This document shows positions 11,771-22,900 of a stretch of DNA of 25,119 nucleotides, in pieces. The notes under the pieces were generated by a model. The model did not search any database. It was not told the origin of the DNA and saw nothing but the letters and a program-made list of their open reading frames with translations. Positions within the stretch are counted from its first letter, which is position 1. Each line of letters begins with the position of its first letter. The stretch spans positions 1-25,119 of the forward strand of contig LSSN01006085.1 in assembly GCA_001970855.1 (NCBI GenBank), written 5' to 3'. This DNA comes from Smittium culicis (Eukaryota; Kickxellomycota; Harpellomycetes; Harpellales; Legeriomycetaceae). The position numbers were made by a program, and so were the translations under genes.

Positions 11771-12878
11771 AAATAATCTCCCATATGACTTTTTAAATTA
11801 TTATCTACGATGTTATGAATTAACACAATAAAATAATACAAAATGTTATACACTATAGATACGCTCAATACATCGATATAGCCGCTATAATATATCAAAA
11901 TGTAAAACATTGAATTTTTTATCATTAGAAATGTCTCGTCGTTTTATACATCCAAAAGGAAAATTATTTGATACTTTTAAAGTGTATCCTATTTAATTAA
12001 TTAGGGGTAAATCGAATGGTATAAAATTAAAAATAACAATCACACTCGAAAATTGAAAAGATTTTTTCTTAGCTGCTTTTTTTTATTAAATTAATTATTA
12101 GCTTGGGCGATTTACTATAACTACTCAAAAATGTGAAATAAATTATGATATACATTTGATAAAATAAACAATTTCCTAATTGAAATTAAGGATTATAACT
12201 AAGCTTATAAGTCCATTGGCTTTTTATACTAATAATTACTTATTATCTATTTATAAATGTTTGAAATTCATTTACTTTTTTTATTTATTATTAATTTTTC
12301 CAAATCCTCCCCCTTCCGACAGTCTTAGAAAAACGAATTAATTGATTCGTTAATGACTTATAAGTAATTTATTGTTTGCTGTTATTTTAAAAAATACCAA
12401 CATTTCTTGTGATATCGGTTTTAAAGTATTTTAATATAACATATTTTGCTATATTTGGTATATCAAAAATATTCTACCTCCATTGAAAGAATTAAGAAAC
12501 TAAAATATGCATATGAAGGTGGGATTGCATAATTTTATAAATGACATAATTGAGATAGGCCGATAAAATTTTAAAACTAACAATATTTCACTATAAAATA
12601 GCTAAAAAATCGAATTGAAGCTATATACAAATTAAGTTTGTTCTATTTTTTAGACTAAAAGTTTAAAAAAATAAATATTATTTGCCTAATTTTTTATAAA
12701 AACTTCAATAAATACAATTTAATAATAAATTTAAATTATTGTCTCATAGTATGTTTCATTTACTACGCAACTAAAAATCTCAGCTCTACCTCGATTTTTT
12801 TCTAATAGCACCATGATAATAATGATTAATCATTTCTCAAAGGCGTGCAATAAAGTCTCTATCCCTGAAACCATTTAA
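11771..12878. other. Gene-free A/T-rich DNA between the foldback repeat and the MITE
   Basis: I find no gene. Two small structures stand out. One is a 7-bp-stem palindrome, AACGAAT/ATTCGTT (12332-12351). The other, about 12464-12487, reads ATCAAAAATATTCTACC and then TGAAAG, resembling the inner edge of the right inverted-repeat arm (24237-24265). Confidence 0.6.
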
Positions 12879-13070
12879 CCCTTTCAGGTGCAGTTGGCTT
12901 TTTTTTTAACTTCCAAAACAATCCAACCAAATAACAATATGATAAATCAATATAGTGTATTAATAAATCGTTGGCTGGTAAATTATATGTATCCAATAAC
13001 AAACGAATCTAATATGGTTTGTCCAATTATGGTTTTTAAATAAGTTTAAGAGTGTTGGCCCCGGAAAGGG
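12879..13070. mobile_element. piggyBac-like MITE, 192 bp, with TTAA target duplication
   Basis: The element starts CCCTTTCAGG and ends CCGGAAAGGG, terminal inverted repeats beginning with CCCTTT. It is bounded by TTAA on both sides (12875-12878 and 13071-13074). CCC-starting termini with a TTAA duplication are the hallmark of the piggyBac superfamily. At 192 bp there is no room for a transposase, so it would have been moved in trans. Intact ends and duplication suggest a fairly recent insertion. It stops about 140 bases outside the left tRNA border. Confidence 0.75.
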
Positions 13071-13220
13071 TTAATAGGAATTTTATCATATATTAGAATA
13101 ACGTGCATAAAAAATATTAAAAAGCGCATTAAAAAAGCATAGCCTAGGTAAGTTATACAAAACATTTGTCCACGTTTGTTTTCAGCTTTTAATAAATCTT
13201 ATATTTTCCAAAAAATATAT

Positions 13221-13293
13221 GGGGATCTAGCTCAAATGGTAGAGCGCACGCTTAGCATGTGTGAGGCACAGGGATCGATACCCTGGTTCTCCA
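13221..13293 (+). tRNA. tRNA-Ala (AGC)
   Basis: A complete 73-nt cloverleaf without intron: acceptor GGGGATC/GTTCTCC, D arm GCTC/GAGC, anticodon stem CACGC/GTGTG with loop TTAGCAT (anticodon AGC), T arm CAGGG/CCCTG with loop ATCGATA, and discriminator A. The G3:U70 pair, the alanine identity element, is present, and the A at position 54 is common in eukaryotic tRNA-Ala. Positions 6 and 67 form a U.U mismatch. No T run follows; the tRNA-Arg gene starts four bases later. Confidence 0.97.
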
Positions 13294-13297
13294 TAAT

Positions 13298-13370
13298 GGT
13301 CCTGTGGCCCAATGGACAAGGCGCTTGACTACGAATCAAGAGATTCCAGGTTCGAGTCCTGGCTGGATCA
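13298..13370 (+). tRNA. tRNA-Arg (ACG)
   Basis: A 73-nt cloverleaf without intron: acceptor GGTCCTG/CTGGATC, anticodon stem CTTGA/TCAAG with loop CTACGAA (anticodon ACG), T arm CCAGG/CCTGG with loop TTCGAGT, and discriminator A. The B box GGTTCGAGTCC is canonical. As in the neighbouring tRNA-Ala, positions 6 and 67 form a U.U mismatch. A TTTTTT terminator follows at once. Confidence 0.97.
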
Positions 13371-13376
13371 TTTTTT
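13371..13376 (+). terminator. RNA polymerase III terminator of the left tRNA pair
   Basis: Six T directly after the tRNA-Arg 3' end. There is no T run between the two tRNAs, so this is probably the only terminator and the pair is likely one dicistronic transcript. Confidence 0.8.
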
Positions 13377-13854
13377 AGTCTAAATCGTATTACTCTCATT
13401 CTAAACTTTTTTTGAAAAAACAGTCGACTTTAAGCACAAGCTTGTCTATTTGAATTATCGCAACTTGGCGATATTTAAAATAATTAGGAAATAATCATCC
13501 GATTCATCTTACGATTATGGGTTTTATAAAAAAAATTAATTGTAATTTGATTTAGTTTCTTAGATTGATAATAATAAACAGCTTGATTTAACCTAAATTT
13601 ACACGATTGATATTATGTTATCGCATTTTATTTGATGCTACTTTTAGTTGGTTCTACTTGCGGCTCCATAAAAAGGAGAGCAAGAATTCAGTTATTTTGA
13701 ATTCTCAAAAATCTAGTATTTTAATTTAGTCGAAATAATTTGATGCTCCAAAAATATAGAAGCGAAAACGTGCGCCTTGATTAAAGAATTATCAGATATG
13801 TTTTAGGCGAACATATTTATGCGCAGTATACTAAATGTACAAAACCCATGAAAT

Positions 13855-13881
13855 GAAAAAAATAAAATAAAATAAAATAAA
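13855..13881. repeat. (AAAAT)n microsatellite in the left arm
   Basis: The left arm has two more 5-bp AAAAT units here than the matching site in the right arm (about 24320-24338). It accounts for most of the length difference between the arms and is typical of replication slippage. Confidence 0.85.
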
Positions 13882-14681
13882 TACTAACTTTTATTAAATT
13901 TCCATGTTTATTTAGTTTATAACAACTATCTTTGCCCTTTCACAGGTGGTAGAATATTTTTGATCATTCATATATATTTGGTATTTCTGATAGTGATCTA
14001 ACTTAAAGTCTCTATATGGAAATATGATTTTCTTCATTTACCTTTACCATAAATACCTTTTTTTTTTGCAACTTTATTTTACAAAAATAGTAAACAAAAA
14101 ATATTATATTTTAAACCGCAAAGAGAATTGATTATAATTTATAATCTAACGTTTTATTTTACTAAGAAAGTAAAAATACGCTGAAATATTTATAAAAAAC
14201 CACGAATAGTATTAAATTTAAGTAATAAACAGAATTTTCCTATTAAAAAGATACTATTAAGTTCAACTTCACATACTACATCATGGTTGATTTTCCAAAA
14301 AAAAAAAAAAAAAAGGAAAAAAACACCCCCAATGCCACCAAATTTCAATATGAAATCCCTACAATCTTATCTATTTTGAAAAAAACGACCCGTTCATAAT
14401 TTTAAAATTCATTAAATGTTTATTATAAGCAAACTCGCTTAAAAAATTTTCCAAAAACTATTATATTTTATAAATATTATACTGATAATATTAAAATGAC
14501 ATTAATTCTTTAATAACGCAAATCGGAATTTTATTCCTTTTAATCAATATTATTTCATATTCTAACCAATATTTCACTCAAATTTTAGCTTATTAAAATC
14601 TCTAAAAAATAAAAAAAATTAAAACTTGGAATAAAATTTAAAAAAATAAATAAAATTTTAACCAAATTATAAAAAAATCTA

Positions 14682-14882
14682 CTACTTATTGATTAATCTA
14701 ACTGTCGACCCAAAAACCTTCCAAAACAGGTAATAAGCTTCAAGCTGCTGCTTAAATTCCACAGGAAAAAGACTAATCTTCTCATGATAGCATAACACTG
14801 CGCGAGAAGACTTCTTACGAACGTGAAACACATAAAAACATATCAAACTATGCCCAATAAAAATTCTATAATTTCGAAGAAT
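14682..14882 (-). pseudogene. Possible coding remnant or isolated exon in the core, unrecognised
   Basis: A 66-codon minus-strand open frame between in-frame stops (TAA at 14883-14885, TAG at 14682-14684), with no ATG in it. The DNA at 14700-14830 is clearly richer in G+C than its surroundings, and the frame has a protein-like composition: a hydrophobic start, then VRKKSSRAVLCYHEKI and VEFKQQLEAYYLFWKVFG. I do not recognise the family. It may be the last exon of a decayed gene or a transposon fragment stranded in the core. It may also be chance, since only one short frame supports it. Confidence 0.3.
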
Positions 14883-17227
14883 TTATAGATATCGGCTTAT
14901 TTTATTAGCACAACAAATATTAAAATTATATATAAATAGTAAAGGAATAATAAAATTGAAATTTTTAAAAAGCTTTTGGCACAAAGTGGTTAAAATATTG
15001 AAAATTAATTTTGAAAGTTTTTGATCTAATAATTGTTTTTAAACACAGAGTTAAAACTATGACAAATTAATCTAATTTTTTAAAAATAACATTTAGGGTG
15101 TTCTTAGTATAGGCAAAACTTTTTTTCTAGAAAAATCTGCTTGCTTGTATTAATAAAGCAAAATTATTGGTTAAATCAAGAAATCCATTTGATTATAATT
15201 TATAAAAACGAATTAAAGATAATAATAGTAAATTTTTAATAATTTTGGTTTTACGAAAGTATCAAAGATATGTAAATGATAAATTAAACGTTTATTTTTT
15301 CATATCTATATATTATAAAATTCCAAAGTTAGTGATTTTTGAATAATTATTTTATAAGGACTCTGTATTAAACTTTTTTTATCTTAATTGACCTAAAAAG
15401 TCTTATTTTTTATAGCAGATGAGCTTTTTAAGTGCGTCTTTATTTTTACCAGGGGTTTTTTATGCTCATTATATTATATAATGCAATATCTTTTAATTTA
15501 TATAGAATTTATTAAATATATTCGAATTGTTTTGATTGCTTATTTTTATATTTCATTCTAATAAAAAATAGCTAATACCATAATATACATTGTTAAAATT
15601 TTTACTATGACGAAAAATAATTATTCTAAAAAATATTTTAATGGAAAAATTGAATAATGACTGAAATTTAGTATTTGTCGGCTGTTTTATTCTGATATGA
15701 CATCTTATTGGTATTGAATTAGGGTTTTATTAACTTATTATCGATATTTATATTTTTAAACTTGATTTTTCATACATATTGGCGATTTTACCCAGACAAA
15801 CTTTTATAAGAAAAAAATTTTTGTATCAAGTATTTCAAATAAATTATTTTTTTGAATGCTTAATACAATAAAAATTATTTGAAAAATAGTTTTATATTAT
15901 ATAAAATTAATTAATTCCATGGATTAAGTATTTTAAGATAATTAAAATTATAAAATTTAATTTTATAGATATTTAATGCTGTACTAATAATTATGGTAAG
16001 ATTTATGATAGGATAAAAATGTGGATAAGCATTTTATAAATATTATAAATTTATCTCTGAGAAAAATACAAGTATTTAATATATATTCATTCAAATAATC
16101 GAGAAATTTCTTCAATATTAAGTTTTATTTACATTTTATATTCATTAATATACCATTTAATCCTATATAAATAATAATAAAGCGAATAGATAAATACTTA
16201 AATTATCTTTTTCGATTTTATTTATAAAATTCATGGTTAGATTTGATATGTCATTTTATTAAGTAAATTTTTTTGAAGCTAGAATGATTTTCTTTTGTAT
16301 TTATTTTTTCATTAAAATTATTTTGAAATTTTTGGTGATAATTGATTAAATATTAGCTTTGAACAGTAGAAGTATTTTTTACGCTTTATATTTTATCAAA
16401 TCAAATTACATTACATTATCACTTATAAAAAATTGTTTTATAAATATGATTTTATAATTTAAAATAGCCCAAAAATAAAATGATATTTGGTTTTATATTA
16501 TCAATCAAAGAATTTTGCTTTGTTTCAAAATCAAATAACAATAAATATAATAATATATTTTAAAAGCTAAAAAATAAAAAAATACATTAAATGTATTTTA
16601 AACGATAATAGTTTTTACTAAATTCTCTTTATTGAATTCAATTATTTAAAAAATATATATACTTGCTATTTTTTACTCTAAAGAATAATTTTCCAATTTA
16701 CATATATATGATTTAAATCTTGAATCTACCCTATTTGCTATAACAATAATCGATATTTATATCTGAAACTATCATCTACAATTAACAGTGTTAATTTTCC
16801 CACTAAATTCGAATAATAATTGAAAATGTATAAATAGTAATTTAATACATTTTTTCGGTAATTTTTATAATTCTTTTGATAAAAAATTATTGATTTACTA
16901 AAGCCTATAAATATCATTAACTAAATTAGCGATTAATTATTTCCTTCTGGAAATCAATAAATTTTATTATAATTTTTTTTTTCTCAGTTTGAATAAAACT
17001 AACTGTATTTAATTTTTTTAAATATTATAAAGATTTTTTAAAATATAAAAGTATAAAAAATTCAACAAATGGTTATTAAAGAAAGTGAGTAGAATTTTGT
17101 TATGAATTAAATTAAACCTAAATTAAAATATTTCGTTGTTAAATTAATTATTTTAAAATCCGTGTAATCATTACATTATATGATTTTTTATTTCATTATT
17201 TAATAAAAAATATAAGTCTTTGGGCAT

Positions 17228-17245
17228 TGAGGCGATTGAGGCGAT
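17228..17245. repeat. Tandem doubled 9-mer TTGAGGCGA
   Basis: Two adjacent copies of TTGAGGCGA, one of the few G-rich spots in the core. I noticed no further copies. Confidence 0.6.
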
Positions 17246-19873
17246 TTATGCTGAAATATTTATATTTACATTAATGATTTTGTAAAAATCACTTTATTTA
17301 TTACAAATAGAAAAATGGTTAACAGGGTGATTTAAAATTTTATTATAGATTGATAGAGTTTAAAAATGAGTATATTATATCTAAGTAATTAGAAAATACC
17401 ACTAAATAATGTACTCTTCATTTTATTTTCACAATTTATTAATTACTATGGTATAATTTAATTATTTATTAGTATAAGAATACTTTCTCAATATTAAAAT
17501 ATGCTTTAGTAATTTCCATTAATTTAATTCAGCATTATTTTACTTTTTTATATTTTTTAGATTAATATAATATATAATTATATATTCTGGAATGTTTCAT
17601 AATGAAAAAATTTCGTTTTTATTTTTCAATAAGAGTATTTTTGGGATGAAAAGCGAAATAAAATATTTAACTTTGATTTCAGGAAATATTTTAATACATT
17701 TTTGTCATATCGATTTATAATTTTGTGTCATATTATTTTTTATTGAATATATTTTATTAATTTCTTAATATCAAATATGAAGAATATTTGAAAATTTTAA
17801 CGGAAGTTTAAATCTATAGTCCATATTATGTTTATATAATTTTATATCACATATACTAATTTCAAGATCCTTGAATAATGTATTCCGAAATTTTATGATT
17901 TAATGCTTTCAATTTATAATTTTATTTTTAAGCTAGTAAAATATATGTATATAGCAAATATTTAACATACTTATAATTTAAATTTTTATCTTTAATTTTT
18001 TTCTTAACAAATATTCCCCTTTTAACAACTTCTAATGAATTGATTTAAACGTAAAATAAAAAATATCTCTTATTCATATAAAAAAATTCGGAATATCTAT
18101 TTATTTAAATTCAATATATTTGAATATAATTATCCAAGTATATTTTATTTCCTTCTTTGATAAAGAATTTTCTTTTTGCCCATTATCATTTTATTATGCG
18201 ATTAAAACACGATTTTTGTAAGAAATAAGAATTTCAATTAAAAATTATATCAAAATATACCTATAATTAGTTTAGGTTGTTTATTGTCTTTTTTTGTTTT
18301 ATAACACTTTAAACCATAAATAAAACTAATATATCGCCATAATTAGAGTGCATTAATTATGTTTGGAATTTAATCTTTTTATATGTCATCTAATATATTT
18401 TTAATTTATTACGCCCCAGCTCAAAAAATAATTTATAATTTTTCAATAAAAAAAAATACAATCATTCTTACTGGTATTTAAAATATGTTTTAAAATTTAA
18501 TACCAGATTCAACTCGTTTTTGACTACCAATAATTAAAATATATTATAACTTAATCTAGTAGTCATATATTAATGCACAATATAAAATAATAATTGAACG
18601 TTTAAATATTAAATTATGTTGTTTTTTAATGGATTTTAAATTTTTTAAAAAATAATTGTAATATCTACAGAAAATAAAAATTTACATATTATACTAAAAT
18701 ATGAAATAAATCAATAGCTTCAAAGTGAATATTTATAACTATTGAGATATAAAATGCTAAATAAAAAAAATAATGTTCACATAAAATATAACAATAATAC
18801 TTTATAATTATTTAAATAAATAAATAAATATTTATTAGTATAAATTATTTCAAAAGAGAAGCTACTAAATTTCATTAATATCAAAAGAATGACTTTAAAA
18901 TCATAATTTTTTTATGATGAATATTAGCAGTTTTATATGTATAATAATTCACACTAAATATTATTCCTTCTTTCTACAGCCTATGTCATAATTTAATCTA
19001 AAAGAAACAAATTATACAGCCTAAAAAGGATTATATTTATTCATATTACTAATTATAATTATAGGATTTAATTTTAATATATTAATTTACTCTTAAGTAT
19101 CATAACAATAAAAAGCAAAAATATATATTATTAAAAAATTAAATTTAAAACTTGGTTAAATTGCTTAAAGGGTGTTTTTTTTCCTTATCAATCAGTAGAA
19201 AAGTGCAATTACTATATTTGTAAATTATTTAGTGGATTAAAAAATCTAAACTTACAATTTATTCTAAACCAAAAAAGAAAATAATAATATTTTTAAAGTT
19301 TAACGTACCTAATGTTTTATCTAAATAAAAATTCTCTGAATACACAAATCTTATATACAATGTAATGTATGCAATTTAATCCTAAAAATATAAATAAGTT
19401 AAATAATTGATATTTATCTCTATCTCAATCGCAATACATATAAAGTTGAATACTAAAATTAATATCTCATAATCAATCCAATCCTGACTATGAATAAAAT
19501 CATATATTCTTTTTATTATAATTACATACTAATTAAAGTTCTGAACCAAAATAACTATTTATTCAGTTTTTAATCTGCGATAGTTTTAATTTTTTTCACA
19601 ATATTCCTGTGCTTAAATTTGTTGAATTATTATAAAATTTGGATAATAATTATCGATATTTATTAGAAAATTGAAGCACAATAACTCAGAATCCGTCTAT
19701 GACATGAATCTGAAATTTTAAGATGAAAATATGCTATTATAATGGAAATGGTATTCCATGATTATATACTAACGAGATTATCAATAAACTTGAAGCGAAA
19801 AATTCTAGACAATATTACTGATGATTATACAGAATATAATAATTCGATTCAATATAGATAAAAAATGCCTATT

Positions 19874-19904
19874 AAAACCACTGATTATGTTAAATAGTGG
19901 TTTT
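19874..19904. repeat. Perfect 9-bp hairpin in the core
   Basis: AAAACCACT (19874-19882) and AGTGGTTTT (19896-19904) are perfect reverse complements around a 13-base loop. It is more G/C-rich than nearby sequence and lies about 0.8 kb right of the midpoint between the arms. Function unknown. Confidence 0.6.
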
Positions 19905-22900
19905 GAAGATAAAATATCCCATATTGATAAAAACTAATTAATTTATATTATTCCTTAAAAGAAAAAAATCAAATATAAGATATACTTTTTTTGCGCTAAA
20001 GAGTTGATATTTAAAGAAGAGATGCCTAAAAATATTATAATAGAATAGATAAAATATACGCCCAATAGTGAAGATTACTAGAAAAACATATTATATTTAA
20101 ATTTTGAACCTAAAAACTAATGATTCTTTATGTTAAAAATTTTTTTTACTTTAAATCATTCATCGAAATCATTTTATCATTATCTATAAAAATTTAAATA
20201 AAAAACTCAGCTTCATAAAAAAAAGGCAATTTTAATATGACCCTAATACAGTTTAAGAAAATTGTTCAAATGATTTTTTCGCATTAATGTAATAGTCATG
20301 ATATAAAAAAGCATTTAATGAAAATTTTAACGTTTAAATTTAATTATTTATGCAAGATATACTATCGAAGTTGAAATTTAATCGAATTGAATACCAAAAA
20401 TTAGCAAAAAAAATTTCAAAGAAATTTTCAATAAAAGAATTAACGAGCTAATTTTCCAACCTCATTATAAATACAATTATTTATCAGATAACTAAACACA
20501 TTTCATTTTTGTTAAATTCTATTTTATTTTCGAGATCGATTTTTTATTTCTCTGAATTTATCTCTTGAATCAGAATTCAAATTATTAATTTTGACTTCAT
20601 CGAACCTGATAGTTAATTCCCAATCTATCAGTAAAATTAAATATTTTAATACATTCAGCAATTAATGAACATATAATATCGAAAGAAATTAAGAATGAGT
20701 TAAGCATGCATTAAAATTATAATTCAGATCACATAATTGTTATTCTATATACAAAATTCAAATAATTGTCGCTCTATAAATTTAGAAAAAAATAGAACTG
20801 ACTACTAAAAAATCATTATTATCACTTATTTTAGTTTATTCAAACTAGTATTTATCAATTATTGTGTGTTATTATTTTTATTTTAGGATTACAGATTAAA
20901 ATTATGGATATAAAATAAATTTGAGCATAGATAGTAATAAAATTATTCAAAATTATTCAAAAATCGAACAAAAGATCTATTAGAGAAATTTAAGTGTGTT
21001 GCAAATTAAAAAACTTACCATATAAAAATGTATAACCTTTTTAAAGCTCACTACTTCCTAGCTCAAATAATTGATGGTTTAATATTTTTTGAGGTGATTA
21101 AATTTTTACTGAATTGATTAATACATATTGATTGGTAATATAAATAAATAAAAATATATTTATGAAGATAATGCTACTTATTTACAGTAATTAATATTAT
21201 ATTTATTCATTAAAGTTATATTTGTGGCTGAAAATATATCTTAATTGAAAAACTAAGGTTAATGAAGGATATTATCTGTTGATTGGTACTTCATAAAATC
21301 TAATAGCAATGGCTTTAATCTTATATGATGAGAAATTTTATTTTATATTTTTCATTATTTATCAGAGTCACTATCGAATTTGATATTTTGATGAAAAGAG
21401 CTATATTTAAATATTAAAGTTCAGGTACAATATAAAAAATTAACTCACTTTTTTATCCTTTTATGGATTATAAATATAAAATTTAATACATTCTGATCTT
21501 TAAAATATCTTTTAATCAATTATAATGCTTTAGGAGAAAAAAAATCAGATATCAGTTTGCCAGAGATGATATTCTATAAGCTTGATAACATAATTAATAA
21601 ATCAATAAATTTTACTTTCAATTTTTAACCAAAAAATTCTAGATAAATCAAAGGTATGGAAAAAAATAAGAAATAAATAAGCACGTGTATTTATAGTAAT
21701 TATAAGCAATTAAAACTTGGAAAGTAATTATGTAAATTAGGCTATCCAATTTTCAAACTAGAATAAAAATATATTCTATTTTATTTTAATTTATAACTAC
21801 ACACCTAAGCATCAAAAATTCCTGATATAAAAAATTTAAATAAATAAAACTAGTTTTTATTTATTCTATACCAAGAAAAAATCATAAAAGATTCAGGAAT
21901 TATACTAATTTATTATAATAAATAAGCTTTTAAAATAATAAGCTTTAGGTGTAGAAACTTTGATACAAATTAGAAAATAATATTTTACGTTCTTAAAAAT
22001 CTCTCAGTCATTTTAAGTGTCTATATTATTTAAAAACTACCTCAGTCGAAATAATTTTACAACAATTTATTTTCTTATTGAATAAGATAGTGTTAAAACC
22101 CGTTTAACAAAAATTAAGATACTTTATATCAAATAGGAATATAAGTAATTTTGAATTTTAAATAATATTTTTCAGCGTATATTATGTCAAAATAATATTA
22201 TATTCAGAAATTAGTTTCAATTATTGTTGTGAAAAATCAATATAAGATATTAGGAATAAATCGATGAATCGATAAAAAAATAACAACGTATATAAAGAAT
22301 AAATTAAAAGCTCTACAAGAATAAAATAATAGCTATTTTATAGTAATTAAGTTATTTTATATAATTTCCAAGGATAGATAGAAGTTAAATTTATTATATC
22401 GAACCGTAATTAAAAATATCTAAGATTTTATGATTATTAGAACCTTTTTTTTATTAATAGTCAAGTTAATATAAAATAATTGGATATATATAATATTTAA
22501 TGGAAAAAAATAAAAAAAATTTTTGATCTAACTTTTTAGAGAAAATCGATTGTATGGTCTCAAATAAATACCAGTAATATGAATTTATCACGATAAATTT
22601 AAATTCCAAAATAATAAAATGATTTAAAAAGTATTTTTAACGATAAAATTAATTTAAAGTTTATGGGCGACATCCAAATATACTAAAATAGCTAATATCA
22701 ATTAAAGTTTCATAAAGGATAATTAAATACAAATTGATTATTAAAAAATTAAAATTCAAGCTAAAAATTTTTTTTATTATTAATTTATATTTTTTTTAAA
22801 AAAGCAATTAAAAAAAATGACTAAAGAATATACCTTGAAGGATTTCTTAACTTCCATTTAAAAAAATCAGACCAAAAAATTAATATCAATATAAAAATAA

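Larger units (their letters stand above)
13214..13977 (+). repeat. Left arm of the large inverted repeat
   Basis: This is the reverse complement of 24225-24977. Hand alignment finds 7 substitutions and 4 length differences over about 750 bases (about 99%). The largest difference is two extra AAAAT units here. The outermost part contains the tRNA-Ala and tRNA-Arg genes, unchanged between arms; all substitutions lie inward of about 13490. Similarity stops abruptly at AATATAT on the outer side and TATATAT on the inner side. Confidence 0.97.
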
